Assembly (NCBI GenBank): GCA_016763285.1
Contig: JAESUC010000084.1
Span: 1-42,107 of the forward strand
DNA length: 42,107 nt
Direction: 5' to 3'
Source of the DNA: Pseudomonas sp.
GTDB taxonomy: Bacteria > Pseudomonadota > Gammaproteobacteria > Pseudomonadales > Pseudomonadaceae
The translations under genes and the position numbers were made by a program. The number at the start of each line of letters is the position of its first letter. Within the stretch, counting starts at the first letter, position 1. Of this stretch, positions 17,902 through 26,002 are shown piece after piece. The notes under the pieces are model-generated. The model worked only from the letters and a program-made list of their open reading frames with translations, ran no database searches and was not told where the DNA came from.

Positions 17902-19161
17902 ATGACCGTCAAGAATGCCTTTTACGCCCAGTCCGGTGGTGTCACCGCCGTCATCAATGCCTCCGCCGCAGGCGTCATCGAAACGGCCCGCCAGCACCCC
18001 GACCGGATCGGCACGGTTTTCGCCGGTCACAATGGCATCATCGGCGCCCTGACCGAGGATCTGATCGATACCAGCAAGGAGTCGGCCGAGGATATCGCCG
18101 GTCTGCGTCATACGCCCTCCGGCGCCTTTGGCTCCTGCCGCTACAAGCTCAAGAGCCTGGAAGCCAACCGCGCCGAATACGAGCGGCTGATCGAGGTCTT
18201 CCGTGCCCATGATATCGGCTACTTCTTCTATAACGGTGGCGGCGACTCGGCCGATACCTGCCTCAAGGTATCGCAGCTGGCCGAAACCATGGGCTACCCG
18301 ATCCAGGCCATCCATGTTCCGAAAACCGTCGACAACGACCTGCCGATCACCGACTGCTGCCCCGGGTTCGGCTCGGTAGCCAAGTACGTCGCCACCTCGA
18401 TCCGCGAAGCCGGTTTCGATGTGGCGTCCATGGCTGCCACCTCTACCAAGGTCTTCATCCTGGAAGTCATGGGTCGCCATGCCGGCTGGATCACCGCCGC
18501 CTGCGGCCTGGCCAGCGAAGGCGAGGGCCAGCCACCGCACATCCTGCTGTTCCCGGAAGTCCGCTTTGACCAGGAGGCCTTCCTTGCCCGCGTCAAGGAA
18601 TGCGTGGAAACCTACGGCTACTGTGTGATCGGCGTATCCGAGGGGATCAAGAACAGCGATGGCAAGTTTCTCTCCGAAACCGGACTGACCGACGCATTCG
18701 GTCACGCACAACTGGGCGGCGTGGCGCCGACCGTAGCCAGCCTGGTCAAGGATCAGCTTGGCTACAAGTACCATTGGGCGGTTGCCGACTACCTGCAACG
18801 CGCTGCCCGCCACCTGGCATCGGCGGTGGACGTTGAACAGGCCTACGCACTCGGCCAGGCGGCCGTACGTATCGCACTGGAAGGCAAGAATGCAATCATG
18901 CCGGCCATTCGCCGCCTCCAGGACAGTCCATACCAGTGGGACATCATCGAAGCCCCGCTGAAAGATGTGGCTAATGTGGAGAAGTTCATGCCGCGCGACT
19001 TCATCACCGAGGACGGCTTCCACATTACCGATGCCTGCCGTCGCTACCTGTCGCCCTTGATCCAGGGCGAAGACTATCCGCCCTTCGCCAACGGCATGCC
19101 CTCCTATGTGCAGCTGGCCAAGCACCGGGTGGAACGCAAACTGCCGGAATTCAAGATCTAG
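17902..19161 (+). CDS. pfp: Pyrophosphate-type 6-phosphofructokinase
   Basis: The enzyme should phosphorylate fructose 6-phosphate with PPi, reversibly, in glycolysis/gluconeogenesis. The 419-residue protein has the PFK fold start AQSGGVTAVINASAAGV, the donor loop YNGGGDSADT (Asp115 where ATP-type enzymes have Gly), and PKTVDNDLPITD with Lys141, where ATP-type PfkA has Gly. Asp/Lys at these positions is the accepted mark of PPi-dependent enzymes. Further motifs are EVMGRHAGWITAACG and FPEVRF. ATG 17902 has GGAG five bases upstream. A strong terminator follows, so it is probably a single-gene unit. Most pseudomonads lack phosphofructokinase and use the Entner-Doudoroff route. PPi specificity is inferred, not proven. 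Confidence 0.93.
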   Translation: MTVKNAFYAQSGGVTAVINASAAGVIETARQHPDRIGTVFAGHNGIIGALTEDLIDTSKESAEDIAGLRHTPSGAFGSCRYKLKSLEANRAEYERLIEVFRAHDIGYFFYNGGGDSADTCLKVSQLAETMGYPIQAIHVPKTVDNDLPITDCCPGFGSVAKYVATSIREAGFDVASMAATSTKVFILEVMGRHAGWITAACGLASEGEGQPPHILLFPEVRFDQEAFLARVKECVETYGYCVIGVSEGIKNSDGKFLSETGLTDAFGHAQLGGVAPTVASLVKDQLGYKYHWAVADYLQRAARHLASAVDVEQAYALGQAAVRIALEGKNAIMPAIRRLQDSPYQWDIIEAPLKDVANVEKFMPRDFITEDGFHITDACRRYLSPLIQGEDYPPFANGMPSYVQLAKHRVERKLPEFKI

Positions 19162-19202
19162 CCTGCCATAGCCACAGCGGCTGCCGTCAAGGCGCACCCC
19201 CG

Positions 19203-19235
19203 GACACCCTGCCCAGGCAGGGTGTCTTTGTTTCT
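19203..19235 (+). terminator. Rho-independent terminator of pfp
   Basis: A perfect 10-bp stem (19203-19212 with 19217-19226) with a 4-base loop is followed by TTTGTTTCT. It lies 42 bases after the pfp stop and is a textbook intrinsic terminator on the plus strand. Confidence 0.88.
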
Positions 19236-19329
19236 GGCCGTTGAAGATTTTCATGCTTTGGGGCACGATGGCATCGACTGACCCGTCAGGTGAGACGGGC
19301 CACAATCTGACCAATAATGGAAACAACGT

Positions 19330-19776
19330 ATGCGCATAGTGCAGGCAGATACCAGCCGGCTGGATGAAGTAACGCCGCTGTTCATCAAGTACCGCGAATT
19401 CTATGGCCAGCTGCCCAAGCCAGAGGCGTCAAGACGCTTCCTGGAGGATCGTCTGAAAAATGATCAGGCCATCATCCTGCTCGCAGAGGACGAGGAAAGC
19501 GGCAAGGTATTGGGTTTCTGTCAGTTCATCCCGAGCTTTTCGGCGCTGACACTTTCACCCAGCTGGGTGCTCAAGGGCATCTATGTCATCGAGGAAGCCC
19601 GCCGGCAACTGGTCGCCGACCGCCTGATCAACCAGGCCAAGGTGATGGCACGAGCCCAAGGCATCAAACGCATGACCGTGATGACCGGTGAGGACAATCA
19701 CACGGCCCATGGTCTGTACCGCTCGCTGGGCTTTTCCGCCGACTCCGAATTCCACTACTTTGCTCTGAAGCTCTGA
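19330..19776 (+). CDS. GNAT-family N-acetyltransferase
   Basis: This 148-residue protein has the GNAT alpha/beta pattern: an N-terminal VTPLFIKYREFYGQ helix, a central strand VLGFCQFIPSF, motif A WVLKGIYVIEEARRQLVADRLI, and the C-terminal ITE-like end NHTAHGLYRSLGF, typical of small-substrate GNATs. The acetyl-CoA pyrophosphate loop normally reads R/Q-x-x-G-x-G/A, but here it is RRQLVA (residues 91-96), with Leu replacing the first Gly. CoA binding could still occur through backbone contacts. The acceptor is unknown. ATG 19330 has a weak GGA upstream. It is flanked by the pfp terminator and a complex hairpin, so it is probably transcribed alone. Confidence 0.85.
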   Translation: MRIVQADTSRLDEVTPLFIKYREFYGQLPKPEASRRFLEDRLKNDQAIILLAEDEESGKVLGFCQFIPSFSALTLSPSWVLKGIYVIEEARRQLVADRLINQAKVMARAQGIKRMTVMTGEDNHTAHGLYRSLGFSADSEFHYFALKL

Positions 19777-19791
19777 TCTACCTGCACCCGC

Positions 19792-19834
19792 GACCGGCCC
19801 CGACTGATAGTCCATCAGTCCTGCAGGGCCGGTC
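19792..19834. other. Two-tier stem-loop downstream of the GNAT gene
   Basis: An outer 9-bp stem (19792-19800 with 19826-19834) encloses an inner 7-bp stem (19802-19808 with 19814-19820) with a 5-base loop. The junction is asymmetric: 1 base on the left and 5 on the right. It begins 16 bases after the stop codon. No T-run follows, so it may be a Rho-type terminator, an mRNA 3' end protector or another structured element. Confidence 0.5.
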
Positions 19835-19879
19835 AGCCCCGTGTGCGACTAAGGTTTAGCTGTTTTCTGCGCTTATTGC

Positions 19880-19908
19880 TTGGTATCCCCTACGCCAGCC
19901 TCTATAAT
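19880..19908 (+). promoter_or_regulatory. Sigma70-type promoter of ppa
   Basis: TTGGTA at 19880-19885 and a perfect TATAAT at 19903-19908 are separated by exactly 17 bases. The expected start point is near 19915, giving a leader of about 35 bases before the ppa ATG. A strong constitutive promoter suits the housekeeping role of pyrophosphatase. Confidence 0.75.
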
Positions 19909-19949
19909 CGCGCCCAGAATTTTTCAATCATGCCCGAATCAGGTAAACC

Positions 19950-20477
19950 ATGAGCTACGACCAGATCCCCGCAGGCAAAGACATCCCCAACGACATCTAC
20001 GTCGCCATTGAAATCCCGGCCAACCATGCGCCGATCAAATACGAGATCGACAAGGACAGCAACACCCTGTTCGTCGACCGTTTCATGGCTACTCCGATGT
20101 TCTATCCGGCCAACTACGGCTTCATTCCCAACACGCTGGCCGATGATGGCGATCCGCTGGATGTTCTGGTCGTGACACCGCACCCCGTTTCACCTGGCGC
20201 AGTGATTCGCTGCCGGCCGGTGGGCGTGCTGCACATGACCGATGATGGCGGTGGCGATGCCAAGCTGATCGCGGTTCCCCACGACAAGCTGAGCGCACTG
20301 TACCGCGATATCAAGGAATACACCGATCTGCCGGAACTGCTGATGCAGCAGATCCAGCACTTCTTCGAGAATTACAAGGATCTGGAACCCGGCAAATGGG
20401 TCAAGATCGATCGCTGGGGCGGCGCCGACGAAGCCCGGGCGGAAATAGTTAAGGCAGTAAACGCTTACCAAAAATAA
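19950..20477 (+). CDS. ppa: Inorganic pyrophosphatase, family I
   Basis: Ppa hydrolyses cytoplasmic PPi and so pulls biosynthetic reactions forward. The 175-residue protein matches the usual bacterial length. It begins [20 protein letters not shown], and has [12 protein letters not shown] and the metal-binding signature [11 protein letters not shown] with the characteristic acidic residues. ATG 19950 follows AGG with a short spacer. It has its own promoter and terminator, so it is monocistronic. Its product removes the co-substrate needed by the phosphofructokinase encoded 0.8 kb upstream. Confidence 0.98.
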   Translation: MSYDQIPAGKDIPNDIYVAIEIPANHAPIKYEIDKDSNTLFVDRFMATPMFYPANYGFIPNTLADDGDPLDVLVVTPHPVSPGAVIRCRPVGVLHMTDDGGGDAKLIAVPHDKLSALYRDIKEYTDLPELLMQQIQHFFENYKDLEPGKWVKIDRWGGADEARAEIVKAVNAYQK

Positions 20478-20493
20478 GTGTTTTGCCCCCTTG

Positions 20494-20519
20494 AAAGCCG
20501 GCCACAAGCTGGCTTTTTT
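20494..20519 (+). terminator. Rho-independent terminator of ppa
   Basis: Bases 20494-20502 pair with 20508-20516 (9 bp with one G-T wobble, 5-base loop), and the arm runs into a T6 tract. It starts 16 bases after the ppa stop on the plus strand. Confidence 0.88.
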
Positions 20520-20570
20520 ATTGCCCGCGATTCGTGCCCTTGACGGCTGCATTTCCCCCAGGAGTGGCAG

Positions 20571-21377
20571 ATGGCAGATCGATACTTCGACCAGATGGGC
20601 GCGCATTTCGCTCGCAAGATATATTCCGGCCTCAAGGGGGACGTACGCCTGGCCGTACTCAAGCGGGACCTTGCGGAATGGTTGCCCGAGATTTGCGAGG
20701 CAGACCAGTCGCTAAGGGTGCTCGACGTCGGAGCCGGGCTCGGCCACATGAGCGAATGGGCTCTTTTGCGCGGGCATCGCGTGACCCTGGCGGATCCTTC
20801 GGCGGAAATGCTCGACGGCGCCCGCGAGCGGCTCAGCGCGATCGATTCGGCCTACCCTGTCACCTACCTGCAATGCCCGCTACAAGCATTGACCGCGCAG
20901 GGCCATAGCTACGACCTGGTCATCTGTCACGCCGTGCTGGAATGGCTGGAAGAGCCGGCCCTCGCGCTTGCTGTGCTCAGGCAGCTGTGCAGGCCTGGCG
21001 GGCGAATCTCGCTGGCCTTCTACAACAGGGATGCTCTGGTCTACAAGAATCTGATCAAGGGCCAGCTTCGCAAGCTGGCGAAAAACCAGCTTGCCGGCAG
21101 CAAGCGCAGCCTGACCCCACAGCAACCCCTGGATCCTGCCCTGATGGCAGACTGGGTCAGACAGCAACAACTCGAATGCCTGGAAAAGAGCGGAATACGT
21201 GTTTTTTACGACTACATGCCTGCCGAGTTTCAGACCCTGCTGCAGCCTGAAGAGGTGATCGAGCAGGAATTGCGCTACAGCCGACACCCCACCTATCGCG
21301 ATCTGGGCCGCTATCTGCATTGGTGGCTGCGCCCGATTGATCAGGCGCACCGACCGGTTCGGCCTGCTCGCAACTAG
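20571..21377 (+). CDS. cmoM: tRNA 5-carboxymethoxyuridine methyltransferase CmoM
   Basis: CmoM methylates cmo5U at the wobble position of certain tRNAs to the methyl ester mcmo5U. The 268-residue class I methyltransferase starts MADRYFDQMGAHFARKIY, as in the E. coli CmoM (formerly SmtA) family. Motif I is VLDVGAGLGHMSEWAL, and ICHAVLEWLEEP, ISLAFYNRDALVYKNLIKG, KSGIRVFYDYM and YRDLGRYLHW match the E. coli protein block by block. ATG 20571 has GGAG six bases upstream. Its stop shares the bases CTAG (21374-21377) with the stop of convergent yciH. Confidence 0.93.
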   Translation: MADRYFDQMGAHFARKIYSGLKGDVRLAVLKRDLAEWLPEICEADQSLRVLDVGAGLGHMSEWALLRGHRVTLADPSAEMLDGARERLSAIDSAYPVTYLQCPLQALTAQGHSYDLVICHAVLEWLEEPALALAVLRQLCRPGGRISLAFYNRDALVYKNLIKGQLRKLAKNQLAGSKRSLTPQQPLDPALMADWVRQQQLECLEKSGIRVFYDYMPAEFQTLLQPEEVIEQELRYSRHPTYRDLGRYLHWWLRPIDQAHRPVRPARN

Positions 21378-21745
21378 CCGCCTGCACGCTTGGCCTGGAA
21401 GCCCTGCTCGATCAACCAGCTACAGATCAGCTCGGCATGATCACCCTGTATCTCGATCACACCCTCCTTTACCGCCCCTCCACAGCCGCAACGGGTCTTG
21501 AGTTTCTTGGCCAGAGACTTCAGAGCTTCCGGCTGCAGGGTCAAACCGCTGACGGTGGTCACTGTCTTTCCGCCGCGACCCTTGGTTTCCCGGCGGACCC
21601 GAGCGATGCCGTCGCCCTGGGGCGCCGATGGCGCACCACAGACGCATTCGGCCACGGGCTGACGGCAAGCCGGGCAGGTACGACCGGTTTCAGTGGAATA
21701 GACCAGGCCGCCGAGTGCGGCCATGCCTTTGGCTGATTTGACCAT
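21374..21745 (-). CDS. yciH: SUI1/eIF1-like translation factor YciH
   Basis: YciH is the bacterial homologue of eukaryotic eIF1; in E. coli it affects initiation fidelity and stress responses. The 123-residue protein starts MVKSAKGMAALGGLVYSTET and has a cysteine cluster, CPACRQPVAECVCG, that could bind zinc. The SUI1 domain follows, with TVSGLTLQPEALKSLAKKLK, the basic/Cys stretch KTRCGCGGAVKEGVIEIQGD and the C-terminal WLIEQGF. ATG 21745 has GGA seven bases upstream; ATG 21760 has no ribosome site. The TAG stop is the complement of the cmoM TAG stop within one CTAG. Confidence 0.93.
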   Translation of the reverse strand: MVKSAKGMAALGGLVYSTETGRTCPACRQPVAECVCGAPSAPQGDGIARVRRETKGRGGKTVTTVSGLTLQPEALKSLAKKLKTRCGCGGAVKEGVIEIQGDHAELICSWLIEQGFQAKRAGG

Positions 21746-21805
21746 GCTTGTTTCCAACATCAGGGAGGTGAATCGATAGTGCAGGGGGTGATGGTAAACG
21801 AGCGC

Positions 21806-22339
21806 TCAGGCTCCGGTATAGCCCGATTGCAGCAGGTGCAAGGCTTCCAGCGAGTCCAGCGCATAGCACTCCCCGTCCCGCTGCCACTGCTGGCACGGAT
21901 CGATCCAGCGCACCGCGGCCACTTCCTCGGGCTGCATGACCACAGGGCCATCCCAGACGCAGCTGAAAACACCGCCCCAGAGTCTGCTCTGCTCCGACTG
22001 GAAAAAAAACCGGAAATGCGCCTGTAGCGGTACCCGGGCGATACCCAGCTCTTCCATCAGCTCGCGTTCGGCACCCTGCTCGTAGGTTTCGCCGGCAGCC
22101 ACCACACCGCCAGCGGCGACATCCCAGCAACCGGGATAGAGCCGCTTGTGTGCTGTGCGCTGGTGGATGCAGAGCATCCCCTGGCTGTTGAACACGAAAA
22201 TGAAGGTACAGCGGGGAATGAGACCCTTGAGATGCATGTCGCCCCGGGCCGTTACCCCCAGGGGCTGATCCATCTCATCCACGTGAATGACTTGCTCGGC
22301 AGCGGACGCGGCAAGATGAGCCTGTACCCGGGGATCCAT
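21806..22339 (-). CDS. NUDIX hydrolase (YfcD-like)
   Basis: The 177-residue protein has a full NUDIX box, GGVVAAGETYEQGAERELMEELGI, at about residues 77-100, with the Gly, Glu and REx2EE positions needed for metal binding. The N-terminal half (EQVIHVDEMDQPLGVTARG and RCTFIFVFNSQGMLCIHQRT) resembles E. coli YfcD and isopentenyl-diphosphate-isomerase-like NUDIX proteins. The substrate is unknown, probably a nucleoside or isoprenoid diphosphate. ATG 22339 lies 5 bases after the DUF2333 stop, so the two are likely co-transcribed. The 60 bases between it and yciH hold nothing clear. Confidence 0.9.
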   Translation of the reverse strand: MDPRVQAHLAASAAEQVIHVDEMDQPLGVTARGDMHLKGLIPRCTFIFVFNSQGMLCIHQRTAHKRLYPGCWDVAAGGVVAAGETYEQGAERELMEELGIARVPLQAHFRFFFQSEQSRLWGGVFSCVWDGPVVMQPEEVAAVRWIDPCQQWQRDGECYALDSLEALHLLQSGYTGA

Positions 22340-22344
22340 CCTGC

Positions 22345-23340
22345 TCAGCCCTGTTCCATCAGCCGCCGCAGATCAATCAGCGCAGCGTTGGCACGGGACA
22401 GGTAGTTGGCCATCACCAGCGAATGATTGGCGAGCACGCCGAACCCACCCCCATTGAGCACCATGGGGCTCCACAAGGGCTCCTGGGTCGCTTCGAGCTC
22501 ACGGATGATCTGCTGCAGACTGGCCTGCGCATTCTTCTTGGCAATGATATCGGCAAAATCGACCTCCACGGCGCGCAGCAGGTGCATCAGCGCCCAGGCG
22601 CTGCCACGGGACTCGTAGAATACGTCATCGATTTCCAGCCAGGGCGTCTGCTCCCGCGGGCGACTGCCGTCTGTCACGGGAGCCTGACCGACACTGGCCG
22701 ACAGGCGCTGCGACAGCGAGCCCAGCCGGGTACTGACGTCACCCAGCCAACTGCCGAGGTTATCGGCGCGGGCGTAGAAGTCGGCGTCACCGCTGTTGAG
22801 TCGTTCGGCATAGCGATTGAGCGATTTGAGACCCTGGCGGTACTCGCTCTCCGTGGCCGGCATAATCCAGCTCTTGTTGTCGAAATGGAACAGGGGCTCG
22901 GCCTTGGCCAGATCCGGATCTTCGGCCGATTGCGACTGCGATCGCGCCATGTCACGCCGCATGGCCCGGGTGAAGTCGCGGACCTGCACCAGAACGCCAA
23001 ACTCCCAATTGGGCATGTTGTCCAGCCAGACCCCGGGGGGCATGATGTCGTTACTCAGATAGCCACCGGGCTTCTCCAGCAGGGTGGTCATCAGCGCCTT
23101 CACCGTGGCGACCGTCATTTCGCCTTCCACCATGTCACTCTGAACCGGCACTGCCGGCACCAGCGGCATGATCCCGGGTTCACGATTCCAGTACCAGCCG
23201 ACCAGCAGACAGAGCACCAGGTAGACCAGCAACAACCCCAGCAGGCCCTTGACCAGCAATGTCGACCGATGGCCCGAGGCGGGACTACCGGCTGACCCAC
23301 CGGCGGTTTTGGTGCGGAACATGCCCTTTGCGAACCTCAT
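22345..23340 (-). CDS. DUF2333 family inner-membrane protein
   Basis: The 331-residue protein has one N-terminal membrane segment (about 28-50, LVKGLLGLLLVYLVLCLLVG) and a large, probably periplasmic domain. Family landmarks I recognise from pseudomonad DUF2333 proteins are LLEKPGGYLSNDIMPPGVWL, NMPNWEFGVLVQVRDF, ARSQSQSAEDPDLAKAEP and FHFDNKSWIMPATESEYR. The function is unknown. ATG 23340 has GGAG seven bases upstream (minus strand). It forms a likely two-gene unit with the NUDIX gene and is divergent from dsbD across 235 bases in which I find no convincing promoter pair. Confidence 0.92.
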   Translation of the reverse strand: MRFAKGMFRTKTAGGSAGSPASGHRSTLLVKGLLGLLLVYLVLCLLVGWYWNREPGIMPLVPAVPVQSDMVEGEMTVATVKALMTTLLEKPGGYLSNDIMPPGVWLDNMPNWEFGVLVQVRDFTRAMRRDMARSQSQSAEDPDLAKAEPLFHFDNKSWIMPATESEYRQGLKSLNRYAERLNSGDADFYARADNLGSWLGDVSTRLGSLSQRLSASVGQAPVTDGSRPREQTPWLEIDDVFYESRGSAWALMHLLRAVEVDFADIIAKKNAQASLQQIIRELEATQEPLWSPMVLNGGGFGVLANHSLVMANYLSRANAALIDLRRLMEQG

Positions 23341-23575
23341 GAACTGACTCCTTTGAACGACTCGCGTCCGAGCATAGCACTACCGGTCGCCGAGCACACT
23401 TCGCACCTGGCGGCGCAAAGGTGACAAAACGCGTCCCGCAGGCGGAGTACCCATCCGATGCATCGCCGTTGCAATCAGCCGGCAGAGCAAATCTCGGGGG
23501 ATGACACTTTGTCCCTCGGCAAGCGCCCCTTGAGCCTTTATGATAAGTGCCCTGGTCTTTATCGGATAACCCATT

Positions 23576-25390
23576 TTGCTGCTACGTCGCCTGCTCCTGC
23601 TGCTCTGTCTGTTTGCTCCCGGCCTGGTATGGTCCGGCCTGGTCGGCGCAGGCCTGCTGGACAACACGCCGGGCTCTGGCACCGGTGTGCTGCAAGGCAG
23701 CGCCGGACAGACCGATTTCCTGCCGGTCAATCAGGCCTTCCGACCGGGCGTTGTCGGCCTGGCGGAACAGGAAATCCGGTTGCGATTCGAAATCGCTCCC
23801 GAGTACTACCTGTACCGTCACCGGCTGGATTTCCAGCTGACCGGCACCAGTGCCAGGGTGACAGACGTCTCGCTGCCCGAGGGCATCGAGCGTCACGACG
23901 AATTCTTCGGCGACGTGGAGGTCTACTACAACCAGCTCGAGGTCTCCCTGACGCTGGATGGCAGCCCGGCGCCGGATCAGATGTTGCGGGTGGACTTCCA
24001 GGGCTGCGCGGATGCGGGCCTGTGCTACCCACCGGAAACGGTCACCCTGCCCCTACCGGGCGGGCGCGCTGCCGCCGCAAGCGAGGCCCCGCCAACCGCG
24101 GCTGACGCTACCCAGCCGGCGAGCCAGCTGAGTCTGGCCCTGCTACTGTTCTTTCTTGCCGGCCTCGGGCTGACCTTCACCCCCTGCGTCCTGCCCATGC
24201 TGCCGATTCTCAGCAGCCTGGTAGTCGGCAGAGCCGATATCGACAAACCGCGGGCCGTGCTGCTGGCTTCCAGTTACGTGCTGGGCATGGCAGTCACATT
24301 CGCGGCGGTGGGCGCCTTGATCGGTCTGTTTGGCGCGGCGCTGAATATCCAGGCACGGCTGCAGTCACCCTGGGTGCTGATAACCTTTGCCGTTTTCTTT
24401 GTCGTCTTTGCCCTGGCCATGTTCGGCCTCTTCGATCTGCGCCTGCCCGCTTTCGTGCGCGAGCCGCTGGAACGCCTGGGCAGCCGAACCCGCGGCGGCT
24501 CGATTCCCGGCGCTGCGGTCATGGGCGCGCTCTCGACGCTGGTAGTGTCGCCTTGCATATCCGCTCCCCTGGCCGGCGCGCTGGTTTATATCAGCACCAC
24601 AGGGGACGCAGCGGGCGGCGCCTTGCGACTCTTCGCGCTGGCCCTGGGAATGGGCGTACCCCTGCTGCTGGTGGCGGTCTTCGGCAATGCCTTGTTGCCC
24701 CGTTCGGGCCCCTGGCTGGCCTCGGTCAAGCAACTCTTCGGCTTCGGCCTGCTGGGCGTAGCCATCTGGCTGCTCGAGCGTCTGATTCCCGGACCGGCAA
24801 GCCTGGCTCTGTGGGCCGTGCTGGCTGCGGGTATTGCCGTCCAGCTGGGTCTGTTCGAGCGTGCCGGCCAGAGCGCCGCCAGCCGACTGGCACGCACGGC
24901 GGCTCTGCTCGCCGCCATCTATGCTGCCATCGCCCTGGCTGGCGCCCTGGCCGGCGGCTCCGACCCCGTGCGCCCACTCGACCCTTTCACTGGCACTGGC
25001 CAGTCCGGGAGTGGCAACCTGACAGGCTTCTTTACTCCGGTCGAGACACAAGCCGAGCTCGCCGCACAGCTTTCACGTGCAGCCCAGGCCGGGCGACCCG
25101 CGGTGGTCGAGCTCTACGCCGACTGGTGTATCAGCTGCAAGATCATCGAGCGACGGGTGCTGGCCGACGACACCGTGCGCCAGCAGCTCGAAGGGTTCAC
25201 GCGGGTGAAGCTGGACCTCACCGACAACACCCCGGATCAGCGCCAGTGGCTGGAGGCCAAGGGACTCTTCGGCCCCCCGGCCTTTGTGTTCTACGACAGC
25301 ACCGGGGACGAGCTGCTCGAGCTGCGCATACAGGGCGAGATCGACCGGGATGGCTTCCTGGCGCGCACAGCGGCAATTACCGGCAAGTAA
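23576..25390 (+). CDS. dsbD: Thiol:disulfide interchange protein DsbD
   Basis: DsbD carries electrons from cytoplasmic thioredoxin to periplasmic DsbC, DsbG and cytochrome c maturation proteins. The 604-residue protein has a signal peptide, an N-terminal immunoglobulin-like alpha domain with its Cys pair in GCADAGLCYPP, an eight-helix membrane domain with Cys in TFTPCVLPMLP and VVSPCISAPLAG, and a C-terminal thioredoxin domain with YADWCISCK. The start appears to be TTG at 23576: no ATG or GTG precedes the signal peptide in frame, and the ribosome site is weak, so the start is provisional. P. aeruginosa calls the equivalent dipZ; dsbD-aroQ-accB-accC is the same order there. Confidence 0.96.
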   Translation: MLLRRLLLLLCLFAPGLVWSGLVGAGLLDNTPGSGTGVLQGSAGQTDFLPVNQAFRPGVVGLAEQEIRLRFEIAPEYYLYRHRLDFQLTGTSARVTDVSLPEGIERHDEFFGDVEVYYNQLEVSLTLDGSPAPDQMLRVDFQGCADAGLCYPPETVTLPLPGGRAAAASEAPPTAADATQPASQLSLALLLFFLAGLGLTFTPCVLPMLPILSSLVVGRADIDKPRAVLLASSYVLGMAVTFAAVGALIGLFGAALNIQARLQSPWVLITFAVFFVVFALAMFGLFDLRLPAFVREPLERLGSRTRGGSIPGAAVMGALSTLVVSPCISAPLAGALVYISTTGDAAGGALRLFALALGMGVPLLLVAVFGNALLPRSGPWLASVKQLFGFGLLGVAIWLLERLIPGPASLALWAVLAAGIAVQLGLFERAGQSAASRLARTAALLAAIYAAIALAGALAGGSDPVRPLDPFTGTGQSGSGNLTGFFTPVETQAELAAQLSRAAQAGRPAVVELYADWCISCKIIERRVLADDTVRQQLEGFTRVKLDLTDNTPDQRQWLEAKGLFGPPAFVFYDSTGDELLELRIQGEIDRDGFLARTAAITGK

Positions 25391-25525
25391 TCTATACTCA
25401 TCTGCGGCAAACATGCGGGCATCTGAAGGCATTCGACCGATTCTGGACAGGCCGTACGGTTTCCGGCAGACTTCCACCCATGACCTGACGGTCAGCTTTT
25501 TCTCACGGCCTGTGGATCAACAATA

Positions 25526-25978
25526 ATGGCGAGCATTCTGGTACTCAACGGTCCCAACCTGAATCTTCTCGGCACCCGGGAACCCGGTGTGTACGGGACT
25601 GCCACCCTGGAACAGATCATCCAGAATCTGCGCGAGCAGGCGACTGCCCGGGGTCATCATCTGTTGAGCCTGCAAAGCAATGCCGAGCACGAATTGATCG
25701 AGCGCATCCATGCCGCACGTGATGAGGCGATAGACTTCATTGTGATCAATCCGGCCGCTTTCACCCATACCAGTGTCGCAATACGTGACGCATTGCTGGC
25801 GGTGAGCATCCCATTTATCGAAGTGCATCTATCGAACGTGCACAAGCGCGAGCCGTTCCGTCACCACTCCTACTTTTCCGATGTGGCAGTGGGCGTGATC
25901 TGCGGGCTGGGCCCCAGGGGCTACGAGCTGGCGCTGGATGCGGCGTTACATCAGATAGAACAAACCGAACAAGACTAA
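25526..25978 (+). CDS. aroQ: 3-dehydroquinate dehydratase, type II
   Basis: AroQ removes water from 3-dehydroquinate in the shikimate pathway. The 150-residue length is typical for the dodecameric type II enzyme. Signature elements are [20 protein letters not shown] with the catalytic Tyr, [17 protein letters not shown], and [19 protein letters not shown] with the catalytic His region. ATG 25526 is used; the ribosome site is weak. It lies 25 bases before accB, with which it is probably co-transcribed. The 135 bases upstream contain a lone TATACT (25393-25398) without a matching -35. Confidence 0.97.
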   Translation: MASILVLNGPNLNLLGTREPGVYGTATLEQIIQNLREQATARGHHLLSLQSNAEHELIERIHAARDEAIDFIVINPAAFTHTSVAIRDALLAVSIPFIEVHLSNVHKREPFRHHSYFSDVAVGVICGLGPRGYELALDAALHQIEQTEQD

Positions 25979-26002
25979 AACTGCTCTGGAGTGCAAGCAC
26001 CA

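Noticed and set aside
17725-19326. Long minus-strand open frame opposite pfp (533 codons)
   Set aside because: A shadow of the strongly conserved pfp coding sequence; no signal, ribosome site or domain supports it.
23509-23544. Promoter for dsbD (TTGTCC and TATGAT)
   Set aside because: The spacing of 24 bases is too long for a sigma70 promoter.
25485-25501. Possible terminator between dsbD and aroQ
   Set aside because: The stem is only 4 bp with a 3-base loop before T5, which is too weak to call.
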